From contig NZ_CP034767.1 of assembly GCF_004005995.1 (NCBI RefSeq), positions 2,418,001 through 2,482,000 of the forward strand: 64,000 nucleotides of DNA. The letters are read 5' to 3'. The stretch comes from Devosia sp. 1566 (GTDB lineage: Bacteria > Pseudomonadota > Alphaproteobacteria > Rhizobiales > Devosiaceae). Each line of letters opens with the position of its first letter. Position 1 is the first letter of the stretch. This document shows positions 17,547-28,470 of this stretch, piece after piece. The notes beneath the pieces were generated by a model. That model saw only the letters and a program-made list of their open reading frames with translations, ran no database searches and was not told the origin of the DNA. The position numbers were made by a program, and so were the translations under genes.

Positions 17547-18218
17547 ATGAACCGCTACAACCGCAAGCTGCTGAAAACCGCGGCTACGGGTATTGCCGTC
17601 GCAGCCACCGCCGTGATCGTGTTCCTGCCCGCAGCTGCCCAGGCAGCTCCCGGTACCGTGACGAGCAACATCAATGTGCGTTCCGGCCCTGGCGGCAATT
17701 ATGGGGTAGTGGACACCGTGCGCGCCGGCACCAATGTGGATGTGCAGCAGTGCGAAGGCTCCTGGTGCTATATCGCCAAGCCCGGCCCGGATGGTTGGGT
17801 TTCGGCTCAGTATCTGAGCGCAGGTGGTCGTCCCGTCAATTCCGGCCAGCCCGGCCTGTCCTTCGGCTTCTCCACCGGCCCCGGTGGCCCGCAGATCAAT
17901 ATCGGCGTTGGCAATGAAGGGCGCAATCCTCCCGGCCGTCCGCGCCCACCTGCCCCGCCCGTTTATGATGAAGAGATCGCCGAGGTCTGCTTCTATGACC
18001 GCACCCGCTTCCGCGGCGAAAGCCAGTGCCTTGAGGAAGGCGAAAGCGTGCGCAATTTGGGCGGCTTTGCCGACCGCATCTCTTCGATCGACAATCCCGA
18101 TGGCCTGCGGGTTCAGGTTTGCGCCGAAGTGAACTTCCGCAATTGCCGCACCTATACCACCAGCGCTTCTTCGCTCGGTGACTACGACGACTATATCGCC
18201 TCGATCCGCGTCCGCTGA
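17547..18218 (+). CDS. Secreted SH3b + crystallin/I36-like Cys-domain protein, paralogue 2
   Basis: 223 residues from ATG 17547, preceded by AGGAGTTCAAGG; the open frame reaches back to 17469 without sense. It repeats the architecture of its neighbour: signal peptide ending AAAQA, SH3b with SNINVRSGPGGNYGVVD and CEGSWC, a Pro-rich linker, then VCFYDRTRFRGESQCLEEGE and a closing IASIRVR strand. Cys residues are conserved in pairs between the paralogues, suggesting disulfides in the periplasm. Confidence 0.82.
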   Translation: MNRYNRKLLKTAATGIAVAATAVIVFLPAAAQAAPGTVTSNINVRSGPGGNYGVVDTVRAGTNVDVQQCEGSWCYIAKPGPDGWVSAQYLSAGGRPVNSGQPGLSFGFSTGPGGPQINIGVGNEGRNPPGRPRPPAPPVYDEEIAEVCFYDRTRFRGESQCLEEGESVRNLGGFADRISSIDNPDGLRVQVCAEVNFRNCRTYTTSASSLGDYDDYIASIRVR

Positions 18219-18239
18219 TCCCAGGCTGCAGCCATTCCC

Positions 18240-18268
18240 GGGCGCCATCCAACGATGGCGCCCTTTTT
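18240..18268 (+). terminator. Intrinsic terminator after SH3b paralogue 2
   Basis: GGGCGCCATC / GATGGCGCCC, a perfect 10-bp stem with a 4-base loop and five T. Confidence 0.9.
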
Positions 18269-18352
18269 CACACCCAGGATTCCGATAAACCTTGGCCTTG
18301 GCCCAGTGCCGCGCTAGTGTCCCCCCGCCCAGCCTTGTTGTGGAACAGCGTC

Positions 18353-18934
18353 ATGCCTTATCTTCTTCGCACTCTCGTTTTCCTCGCCATTGCTGGCGTC
18401 TCGCTGGTCACGGGCGCTCTGCCCACGCTCGCCACCTCCGAATCGGGCAGCCTTGCCTGGACCACCAAGCCCGCAACCCTCCACCAGGGTCCCGGCCGCG
18501 AATATCCCATTCTGGGGCAGATCCCGGCCGAACAGCGCATCAAGGTTCTGCGCTGCCAGAAGGTGTGGTGCATGATCGATGGCCCTGGCGGGCGCGGCTG
18601 GACCTCGATCCACGCTGTCGATTTCGGCAAGGATCCCCGCGGCATCGAGTGGAACGAATGGACCTTTGAGCGCCCCGCGCCCAAGCAGGTCTGCTTTTAC
18701 GAGGGCGAGAATTATACCGGCGGCGCGCTTTGCCTCGACCCCGGCACCAAGATCGAAGACCTGCTGCTGATCGGCGCCGACAACCGCTATTCCTCCGTGC
18801 GCATCGAAGGCAAAGTCGCCGTCGCCGCCTGCCGCGACCGCTTCTTCCAGAGCTATTGCGAACGCATCACCCACAGCCAGCCCCGCCTTGACCAATATCT
18901 CAACAAGGCCCTCTCCTCGATCGAAGTCTACTAA
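18353..18934 (+). CDS. Secreted SH3b + crystallin/I36-like Cys-domain protein, paralogue 3
   Basis: 193 residues from ATG 18353. A signal-peptide-like N-terminus is followed by a degenerate SH3b domain (ATLHQGPGREYPILG, CQKVWC), then a short linker and the same C-terminal module: VCFYEGENYTGGALCLDPGT and LSSIEVY at the end. It is the most diverged of the three. The intervening terminator suggests it has its own promoter. Confidence 0.8.
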   Translation: MPYLLRTLVFLAIAGVSLVTGALPTLATSESGSLAWTTKPATLHQGPGREYPILGQIPAEQRIKVLRCQKVWCMIDGPGGRGWTSIHAVDFGKDPRGIEWNEWTFERPAPKQVCFYEGENYTGGALCLDPGTKIEDLLLIGADNRYSSVRIEGKVAVAACRDRFFQSYCERITHSQPRLDQYLNKALSSIEVY

Positions 18935-18976
18935 CCGCGCGGCTGCCTGCCTCCAGGCACAACACATCGGACTGTG

Positions 18977-19130
18977 CCCTCCCTCCCCCTTGAGGGGAGG
19001 GCTGGGGTGGGGGTCCTTCGGTCCTATCACCGACGTCCGACCCTCCACTAGAAGTCTCAGCGCACCGGCCCAACCGTGCCCCACCCGACGACCCCCTCCC
19101 TCAATCCCTCCCCTCAAGGGGGAGGGAAGC
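18977..19130. repeat. Palindromic intergenic repeat pair (REP-like), locus 1
   Basis: Left arm 18977-19015 reads CCCTCCCTCCCCCTTGAGGG and continues GGAGGGCTGGGGTGGGGGTC; the right arm 19089-19130 is its inverted relative ending in CTCAAGGGGGAGGGAAG. Each arm is itself a hairpin and the pair faces inward. The same arms recur near 22.6-23.1 kb and, altered, near 27.2 kb. It lies between convergent genes. Confidence 0.8.
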
Positions 19131-19174
19131 CCCAGCCGACGTCCTGCACAAGCTGACAAAAACCCCAAAACCCC

Positions 19175-19732
19175 TCACGCCTCCGCTTTCGCCTCCGCAT
19201 CGGCAATCCGGTCCATCACCGCTTCGGGGGACACATCCCGCTCGAGTTCACCCAATTCCTCATCCGCTTCGGTGTGGATATCGAGCTTTCGGGCAATCGC
19301 ACTCACCAGCTCGATTAGCCGGGTGGTTTCATGCTCGTTGAGCAGACTCACCTGCAGGTCGAGATCGGCCCGGATATTGTCCTCCGCCGCCATCCGGTTC
19401 TGGTTGATCAGCACAAAGGTGCTGAGGAAAATCGCTTCCACCGACGCTTCCATCGCCAGCACCACCAGCGATGGGTCCCAGGGCTCCATGATCGGCAGCC
19501 AGCCCAGATTGATGCTGATCCACAGCCCGAAGAACACGATGTGGATGTAAACAAACATCATCGAGCCAGCGAATTTGCTGATCGCCGCCGCGGCCCGTTC
19601 CTCGAGCGAGGCCGAGCGCGCGCTTTCGCGCCGCCGCTCCATGATGGCATCGATATTGCGCGTCAGCGCGGGGTTTAATCCCTCGGCGGCCTTTTTGGTC
19701 GGGCTATTCGCCTCGGGCTGGTTTTGGCTCAT
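19175..19732 (-). CDS. DUF1003 family membrane protein
   Basis: About 185 residues from ATG 19732, with GGAG upstream; the frame also opens at 19822. Two membrane segments ([20 protein letters not shown] and [16 protein letters not shown]) with the family-typical [20 protein letters not shown] stretch, followed by [21 protein letters not shown] and an acidic helical tail. The function of DUF1003 is not established. Confidence 0.9.
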   Translation of the reverse strand: MSQNQPEANSPTKKAAEGLNPALTRNIDAIMERRRESARSASLEERAAAAISKFAGSMMFVYIHIVFFGLWISINLGWLPIMEPWDPSLVVLAMEASVEAIFLSTFVLINQNRMAAEDNIRADLDLQVSLLNEHETTRLIELVSAIARKLDIHTEADEELGELERDVSPEAVMDRIADAEAKAEA

Positions 19733-19933
19733 CTGCTCGAACTCCGTTGTCGCCCCCACAACGGCCAGCCCTGCCCTTTGTTCATCGGGGCAACCGGCAT
19801 CAACACTGCGTGCTCCTGCCACCTGCTGTCAGCACCCCCGTTCCGTCTCCGTTCGCGACCTGCTAAGACGGGGAACGTTGCAATTTGCGGCACCGTTTCC
19901 CACATCAGGTGCCTTCCCGAGCATTGGTGTCTT

Positions 19934-22603
<2,670 letters not shown>

Positions 22604-23226
22604 TCACCTACCGCGCGGTCTAGCTCCAGCCCCTCGGCTCCTGCCCTCCCTCCCCCTTGAGGGGAGGGCCGGGGTGGGGGTCCGTCGGCGCCTTCACCAA
22701 ACTCCGAGCAGCCACCGCCAAAGAGCCCACAGCCCCCGGCACCGCCAGTGCCCTCCTCCACGACCCCCTCCCTCAATCCCTCCCCTCAAGGGGGAGGAAG
22801 CCCCAACTCATCCGCTCCTGCCCGCAACGAGAGCCCCAAACCCGTCGGCCCTTGCCCTCCCTCCCCCTTGAGGGGCTTCGAGCCGTCCGCCAAAGCGGCG
22901 AGAAGGCCATGAGAGCTATGCTCGAATGGCCAAGGGGTGGGGGTCCGGCGCGCCTTCACCGAACTTAGAGCAGCCCCACTGCCAAGAGATCACAGTCCCC
23001 GGCACCACCGTGCCCTCCTCCACGACCCCCTCCCTCAATCCCTCCCCTCAAGGGGGAGGGAAGCCCCAACTCATCCGCTCGTGCCAACAAGGAGAGCCCC
23101 AGACCCTCGAATGGCGAAGGGTCGGGTCCCTCGCCTGCCCCGATCCCTCCCCCAAAAACCCACCCAAAAACTGTCGGCCCCCGACACCCCCGCGCGTCCT
23201 ATGCTGCCGAACCCGGAGCCAGGTTT
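22604..23226. repeat. Cluster of palindromic repeats, partly in tandem duplication (locus 2)
   Basis: No gene is seen in these 623 bases. Palindromic arms occur at 22643-22682, 22762-22800, 22854-22950 and 23023-23063. The segments 22673-22846 and 22937-23105 are diverged copies of one another, sharing CCTTCACC, GCCCTCCTCCACGACCCCCT and CCCCAACTCATCCGCTC. The arm at 22854-22950 is split by a ~55-base insert with its own hairpin (GGCCATGAG...CTCGAATGGCC). Confidence 0.8.
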
Positions 23227-23583
23227 ATGCCCCAACCCGTCCCCGCCAGCGTCGATCTCTACCTTGCCGCCCAGCCGCCCGAGGCGTGCGCCATCCTCGA
23301 GCGCCTGCGCGCGATCATCCACCGCGCCGCGCCTGATGTGGCGGAATCGATCAAATACGGCATGCCGCTGTTCCGGTGGAACGAGCGCTATCTCTATCTG
23401 GGCGCCTGGAAGCATCATATCGGCCTTTACCCGATCCCGCCCCTCCCCCCGGAGCTGGAAACCGCCCTCGCCCCCTTCCGCGCCCACAAGGACACGGTGC
23501 AGTTCAGATACACAGACCCGGTGCCGTATGAGCTGTTTGAGGGGTTGGTGCTCGGTGCAGACCACAGGAGGGGCCAGGCGTGA
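23227..23583 (+). CDS. DUF1801 domain protein
   Basis: 118 residues. The core SIKYGMPLFRWNERYLYLGAWKHHIGLYP is typical of DUF1801 (YdhG-like, iron-chaperone-frataxin-related fold by family annotation; function uncertain). The last ten residues (LGADHRRGQA) are close to where the AT-richer island begins, so the natural C-terminus may have been changed. Confidence 0.8.
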   Translation: MPQPVPASVDLYLAAQPPEACAILERLRAIIHRAAPDVAESIKYGMPLFRWNERYLYLGAWKHHIGLYPIPPLPPELETALAPFRAHKDTVQFRYTDPVPYELFEGLVLGADHRRGQA

Positions 23584-23604
23584 TCTCTCCGCGATGCTTG
23601 AAGT

Positions 23605-24546
23605 CTACACTATAAGAGCTTCCCGCACGGGGTGGGTAACGTCATACCTGTCACGAATAACCTCGACCAGATGCGTCGAGTACCTGTGCCCACTTGCCTT
23701 AACGTCCTTGAAGAGAGGGGAATGGGTCGCCCTTAGCATCTCTACTTTCGAGAGATCCTCTCGGGAAGTCCTGTCGTCCAAGAGACCCAAGAACCTGTCA
23801 TACTCGGACAGCGCCGGGAGTATTGTAGGTCCAAGGATGCTGAGCAAACGGTCAATAGGTGGTAGCCTGATCTTCTCCAGAAGATATGAACGCTTTTGCG
23901 ACGCTGGAAGCCCGGCAAGCTCCGCGCACATCATAAGCCCAGAGAAATAAATCAACTTTCTGGAGAAGATCAACTTAGTATAGCGAATCCCCCACGGCTT
24001 AGTCTGCTCCACCGTCTTGAATTCAAAGTCGACGCACATCTGACGATAGAAACGAATGATGTCGTTCAGGAGAAAGCGACCAATTTGCTTGTCCGTTATG
24101 TCGTCGTTTATATACCTAGCGACTACCCCGGACAAAGTGTCTCGATAAACATCATCATTTCCGATGGGCGTGGATTCAAGGATCAGCAACATTCTGCGGG
24201 TAAAGCGCCGGTTGTCGTCGCCCTGCCCACCAATTTTCTTCTTCATAGTGGAAGCCGGAATGGCAAACCCAAAGGCGCCTTCAGCAGCGAACTCCTTTAA
24301 GTTCGCCACCTGCTTAATGTCCTCGAACAGCTTTTCTGCACGGGCTTTAGCCCCGGCGGTGTAGAGCGGATAGGCGTCGAAATCAGACTGGGAAGTCACC
24401 TCACCACGGGCAAGAGAACCATTGGCCACCACACTGACCCCCTGCACCCTAGGCATCTCAAGCCGAAGCCTCTGCAGTACTTGTTGTGACGTTTCCCTCG
24501 CTTTCACGATATTAGGATGCGTAGACCTTAGCTGCTCTAATCTCAT
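23605..24546 (-). CDS. Nucleotidyltransferase-domain protein (accessory island)
   Basis: 313 residues. The N-terminal third has a DNA polymerase-beta-type nucleotidyltransferase signature: ANGSLARGE (41-49) followed by the carboxylate pair in QSDFDAYPL (D55, D57). The rest is helical, with FTRRMLLILESTPIGND and a long C-terminal region without recognised family. The third catalytic carboxylate was not identified. Codon use is AT-richer than in neighbours. Its start overlaps the end of the HD gene by 35 bases, so they are made together. Possible nucleotide signalling, tRNA/protein nucleotidylation or defence; unproven. Confidence 0.7.
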   Translation of the reverse strand: MRLEQLRSTHPNIVKARETSQQVLQRLRLEMPRVQGVSVVANGSLARGEVTSQSDFDAYPLYTAGAKARAEKLFEDIKQVANLKEFAAEGAFGFAIPASTMKKKIGGQGDDNRRFTRRMLLILESTPIGNDDVYRDTLSGVVARYINDDITDKQIGRFLLNDIIRFYRQMCVDFEFKTVEQTKPWGIRYTKLIFSRKLIYFSGLMMCAELAGLPASQKRSYLLEKIRLPPIDRLLSILGPTILPALSEYDRFLGLLDDRTSREDLSKVEMLRATHSPLFKDVKASGHRYSTHLVEVIRDRYDVTHPVREALIV

Positions 24547-25447
24547 GTCTAATCCGAATGTATCGCTTGTAGACCGTCTCTCGATCTACACTCCCTACTC
24601 GAGGATTTATTCGGAACTCTTGTGCGCCTGCAATCGCTTCCGGCCCGGTTTCGGCCCCAAACTCGTACATTATTTGTGGATAGCGGTGGACGAACTCCTG
24701 ATCAGTCATCCGGAAGTGAGTTCTCTCAAGTCGCGGCAAGTGGTTCCGTACTATTCGTTGGAAGCGCCTCTCCGCCAGCGACAGCGGGTTTTCTGAAGAT
24801 AAGACCTTGTAGAACAAGTTTTTCTGGTCCCAAAACTTGTCCATGTCCGCCAGCGACTTGTGATCTTCAACTTTTTGGCCATCGTAGAGGTCGGCCACGG
24901 CCTGAGTGAGCGAATGCACATCATAGGTTGAGAAGAAACCGAACGACCTCATACTTCGGCTGATGCCATCCAAGGTGTCGATGTTGATGGGAGACAGAAA
25001 GAAAAAGGATAGATCGTCCTCGCCGTCCACTATCCGGAAGACCCGCTCTGGTGAGATGCCGTGATCTAGTAGGATTCTGGCGACCTGCCGCTCTGCACCA
25101 CGAGGTTGAAGCAATATCTCCCTTAGGACCTCGTGATGATTTATAGTTCTTTGGCCCTTCTTGAACGCATATTCCAAGCTATGTGAAAAAGGTGGATGTC
25201 CTAGGTCATGAACCATGCAGGCCGCCAACAAGTAGGCGGACTCCACTTCATCCATGTTTATGTGCTTCGCTGCGGCCAGACCAAGATCAAGTACACCAAA
25301 CGAGTGTTCGGCTCTGCTGAAGGCTGGCCGGACCCCTTTCAACTGTTGGTTGATTTGATCCACGATACCAAGGAACGAGATGCGGCGAATCCGATTGAAG
25401 GCCCTGGTCTCGCTGAGTTCCTTCAATAACTCTGGGATGTTTGGCAT
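24512..25447 (-). CDS. HD-domain phosphohydrolase, dGTPase/SAMHD1-like (accessory island)
   Basis: About 311 residues from ATG 25447; the frame opens further at 25549 and the start is uncertain since no strong ribosome binding site is seen. Metal ligands of the HD superfamily are all present: H48 in RAEHSFGVL, H80-D81 in MVHDLGHPPFSH, and D157 in INIDTLDGISRS. The motif DLGHPPFSH is that of dGTPase/SAMHD1-type triphosphohydrolases. It is followed by, and overlaps, the nucleotidyltransferase gene. Known dGTPases deplete dNTPs during phage infection; that role is only a possibility here. Confidence 0.8.
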   Translation of the reverse strand: MPNIPELLKELSETRAFNRIRRISFLGIVDQINQQLKGVRPAFSRAEHSFGVLDLGLAAAKHINMDEVESAYLLAACMVHDLGHPPFSHSLEYAFKKGQRTINHHEVLREILLQPRGAERQVARILLDHGISPERVFRIVDGEDDLSFFFLSPINIDTLDGISRSMRSFGFFSTYDVHSLTQAVADLYDGQKVEDHKSLADMDKFWDQKNLFYKVLSSENPLSLAERRFQRIVRNHLPRLERTHFRMTDQEFVHRYPQIMYEFGAETGPEAIAGAQEFRINPRVGSVDRETVYKRYIRIRHEIRAAKVYAS

Positions 25448-25814
25448 CGTAGCGAACCGCAGTATTTTGAAATCTGGCAGGGCGCCGCAAGCTCGGCTTT
25501 CACACCCTTCATGCAACAGTACGCTGGTTCTGGCATGAAGAGTACGCAAAAGAAGTGGGACAACAAGTTTAAAAGCGGACGCACCTTGTAGCCCAGCCGC
25601 CTCAGAGAGTTAGGTTGTTGATAGCGAGGATACTCATACTTTTGTCACTCGCCCCCAAGGCTTGACCGCGGTCAGCTAACGATAAAGCTGCGAGAGGCAC
25701 AGCGATCAAGTGGCGCCGCTACAAGCCGCCGAACCGAAGATCTTGCGGGGTGCTCTTATCCCCGCCCCCTGCCCCTCCGCCAAACTCGCGGCTCCATCAC
25801 CCCCGGAGCCGCCC
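25448..25814. other. Upstream region and right edge of the accessory island
   Basis: 367 bases between the HD gene and the next rightward gene. AT-richer sequence continues to about 25.68 kb, then composition returns to the GC-rich average. Promoters for the island genes should lie here. No tRNA, direct repeat or integrase remnant was spotted. Confidence 0.4.
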
Positions 25815-26162
25815 ATGCCCATTTCAGACAAAACCATCCCCTTTGCCAATCTCGCCCGCTACGAGGCCGTGCGCCCGCGCCTGCACAACTTCGTCGCGCG
25901 GCTCAAAACCCTGGGTGAACCCGACCAGCCCGCCGCCCCGGTGGAAAAAGCCCTCGCGGCCGAGCTGATCCGGGAAACCAGGCGCACCACGTCGCGCGAC
26001 GGCTTTGGCCGCGCCCTCCCCCTGCTGCAGCCCTGCGCGCCGCACACCCGGGCGGCGCTGCTCGAAAAACTGGCGGAAGCGGAGACGGCGCTCGAGGCGT
26101 TTGCGGCTCTCTATTGCCGGGGCGAAGGCGAGGACGCGCCGCGCTGGCGCCTCGACCCCTGA
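25815..26162 (+). CDS. Small hypothetical protein
   Basis: 115 residues from ATG 25815 (ISDKTIPFANLARYEAVRP...), with GGAGCCGCCC before it. Mostly helical, with no membrane segment; no family recognised. GC-rich codon use matches the chromosome, so it lies outside the island. The frame opens earlier at 25710 but that part looks untranslated. Confidence 0.55.
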   Translation: MPISDKTIPFANLARYEAVRPRLHNFVARLKTLGEPDQPAAPVEKALAAELIRETRRTTSRDGFGRALPLLQPCAPHTRAALLEKLAEAETALEAFAALYCRGEGEDAPRWRLDP

Positions 26163-26668
26163 TTTTTCGCATTTTAAGGGTCGTTCAGGGCGCGGCGAAA
26201 GCCGTTCACAACGCGTTCAGAACCCGTTCAGTTTGGGCCCCCGGCCGTTCACTTATCCCCGCCCCTGCCGCGCCATGCGATAGTGCCGCCATTCCCGCCG
26301 AAAACACGCGGCGCCGACGAAGCGCCGGGCGGGATGTGTGGACTGTGCGGGGTCGCCCGGACAGCCGTGGTTGTGCCGACTACCGGCCGGTTCCTGGCCC
26401 GTTTGCCCCCAAAAGATCGGGAGCGGCGGGCCGGCAAACCCCTCCCTCCGGGGAAGCCGCTCGAGGCGCTACGGTCCAAAAATCCACGCGTGCAGTGCGG
26501 TTTTGGCCTCACTCTTTTGACCACCCCGATGAGGCGAAAGCCGCACCGTGCCGTGCCTGCCCCGCTCCCAAAATCCCGCGCGGCGTCCGGCCGGGCGGCG
26601 TCCCCGCTTGCCTGCAACCCAAGCCCCCTCCGCCCCGTTCGGTTGGCAACGCAACAAGGGAGCCAAAT
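26163..26668. other. Intergenic region, nothing recognised
   Basis: 506 bases upstream of the pyridoxamine-oxidase-like gene. Two overlapping rightward frames exist but read as Pro/Arg-rich noise. It may contain the promoter and a long leader of the following gene, but no motif stands out. Confidence 0.4.
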
Positions 26669-27175
26669 ATGGCCAACGACCAGCAGCACACCGACAAAAC
26701 CCCGGACGAAGTTGAAGATCGCATCTGGGATCTGATGAAAAAGATCGATTTTTGCATGTTCACCACCTGGAACGGCACCGAACAGCGCTCGCGGCCCCTG
26801 TCGGCGCGCGTGTTCCGCGACGAGCATGCCGTGTATTTCCTCGTGGATGCCAATGGGCACAAGAATATCGAGATCGAGCAATATCCGCAGGTGTCCTGCG
26901 CCTTTGCCGATAACTCCGGCCACAAATATGTGGCGATGAATGGCCTTGCCTCGCTCAGCAATGATCGCGCCAAGATCAAGGACCTCTGGAGCGACATGGA
27001 CAAGGCCTGGTGGGACGACGAGAACGATCCCGATATCCGCCTGCTGACCGTGCGCCCCGACGGCGCCGAGCTCTGGGACAGCCCCAACCAGCTGGTCGCC
27101 ACCGCCAAAATGCTGACCGCCGCCGTCACCGGCGCCAAGCCCAGCTTTGGCGACAACGCCAAGGTGGATCTTTAA
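26669..27175 (+). CDS. Pyridoxamine 5'-phosphate oxidase-fold protein (general stress protein 26 type)
   Basis: 168 residues, split-barrel flavin-binding fold. FCMFTTWNGTEQRSRPLSARV and VYFLVDANGHKNIEIEQYPQVSCAF are typical for the GSP26/COG3871 group, which binds FMN or F420-like cofactors. Start ATG 26669 is preceded by AAGGGAG. It stands alone. Confidence 0.88.
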   Translation: MANDQQHTDKTPDEVEDRIWDLMKKIDFCMFTTWNGTEQRSRPLSARVFRDEHAVYFLVDANGHKNIEIEQYPQVSCAFADNSGHKYVAMNGLASLSNDRAKIKDLWSDMDKAWWDDENDPDIRLLTVRPDGAELWDSPNQLVATAKMLTAAVTGAKPSFGDNAKVDL

Positions 27176-27226
27176 TCGTAGGGGTCTGGTTCCAGGTTTA
27201 ACTTGGCACTGGCCACCCAGTCGACA

Positions 27227-27341
27227 CCCTCCCCCATGTGGGGCTTCGAAGCGTCCCGACGGGCTGATCGCGCCAGTGGCGCGATCAGAGCAGAGAAGGC
27301 CAGGAGAGCTATGCTCGACTGGCTGATCAAGGGAGGGGGAC
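27227..27341. repeat. Split palindromic repeat with nested hairpins (locus 3)
   Basis: Outer arms CCCTCCCCC (from 27227) and AAGGGAGGGGGA enclose a nested unit. Inside, CTGATCGCGCC-AGT-GGCGCGATCAG (27264-27288) is a perfect 11-bp stem, followed by GAGAAGGCCA-GAGAGCTATGCTCGA-like sequence that is shared with the split repeat at 22.9 kb. It lies between the 26.7-kb gene and the 3' end of hemH. Confidence 0.75.
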
Positions 27342-27369
27342 GAGAGCCCCCGCCCCCAGGCTCAGGCCC

Positions 27370-28392
27370 CTACAGCCATCCAGCCAGCTCCCGTCGCACC
27401 ATGGCCTCGATCATGTCCATGCCACCCGGCGAGTCATTAAGGCACGGGATATAGGCAAATTCCTCGCCCCCCGCCTCCATGAAGGTTTCGCGCCCCTGCA
27501 TGCTGATTTCTTCCAGCGTTTCGATGCAGTCCGCGGAAAACGCCGGCGCGAGGATGGCGATTTTTTTAATCCCCTTGCCCGGCAGCGCCGCTAAAGTCAC
27601 ATCCGTATAGGGCTCGAGCCACTTGGTCGGCCCGAACCGGCTTTGGAAGGTGACCATCAGCTTTTCTTTGGGCCAACCCAGATATTCGCGCACCAGCCGC
27701 GTCGTCTTGTAGCACTGGCAGTGATAGGGGTCGCCGCGCTCCAGGTACTCCACCGGCATGCCGTGGTAGGAGGTGATCACCAGGTCCGGCTCGAACGGCA
27801 AGGCGGCAACGCCGTCGCGGATCGAATTTCCCAATGTTTCAATATACTTAGCGTCTTCGAAATAGGCCGGAGCCGTGCGCACGGCCGGCTGCCAGCGCAT
27901 CTCGCCCAGCGCATCGAACGCCTTGTCATTGGCGGTCGCCGTGGTGGTCGCCGAATATTGCGGATACAGCGGCACCAGCAAGATCTTGGTGCAGCCCTGC
28001 GCCTGCAGCTTTTCGAGCACGCTCTTGGTGGAAGGATTGCCATAGCGCATGGCATAATCCACCACCACGCCCTCGCCCGACATCCGGTCGGCCAGCGCCT
28101 CGGTCTGGTTGCGCGTGATCACCCGCAGCGGGCTTTCATTGGTGCGCTGGTCCCAGATCTGGGCATAGGCATGCCCGCTTTTCTGCGGCCGAAATGAGAG
28201 GATCACGAGGTTGAGGATCGGCCACCACAACCACTTCGGCGTCTCGATCACCCGCGGATCGCTCAAGAATTCCTTGAGATAGCGCCGTACGCTCCAGTAA
28301 TCGGTCGCGTCGGGCGTGCCGAGATTGAGCAGCAGGACGCCGATCTTTTGCTCTGGCACAGGCGGATGGTTGGGCGGCAGGTGATCGGACAT
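27370..28392 (-). CDS. hemH: Ferrochelatase
   Basis: 340 residues. It inserts Fe2+ into protoporphyrin IX, the last step of heme synthesis. LLLNLGTPDA at the start, the MRYGNPS loop, VVDYAMR, the catalytic histidine in TSYHGMPVEYLERGDPYHCQC, and the C-terminal PAFSADCIETLEEI with the glutamate E-E-I are all typical. The CxC pair in YHCQCYKT occurs in many proteobacterial enzymes. Confidence 0.97.
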   Translation of the reverse strand: MSDHLPPNHPPVPEQKIGVLLLNLGTPDATDYWSVRRYLKEFLSDPRVIETPKWLWWPILNLVILSFRPQKSGHAYAQIWDQRTNESPLRVITRNQTEALADRMSGEGVVVDYAMRYGNPSTKSVLEKLQAQGCTKILLVPLYPQYSATTTATANDKAFDALGEMRWQPAVRTAPAYFEDAKYIETLGNSIRDGVAALPFEPDLVITSYHGMPVEYLERGDPYHCQCYKTTRLVREYLGWPKEKLMVTFQSRFGPTKWLEPYTDVTLAALPGKGIKKIAILAPAFSADCIETLEEISMQGRETFMEAGGEEFAYIPCLNDSPGGMDMIEAMVRRELAGWL

Positions 28393-28470
28393 GTCAGCCA
28401 GTTTGGAAGGATTCTAGGCTGGCGCACCATAGTTCTTCCTGCCGCGCGCGCAAGGCGGCGATGGGTCGCG

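Noticed and set aside
22604..23226. Possible CRISPR array
   Set aside because: Repeats are palindromic arms at irregular spacing, spacers are themselves duplicated, and there are no cas genes.
26283..26735. Rightward frame containing MCGLCG, like the start of a glutamine amidotransferase
   Set aside because: The motif is isolated; the rest is Pro/Arg-rich without GATase residues, and the frame overlaps the start of the real 26669 gene.
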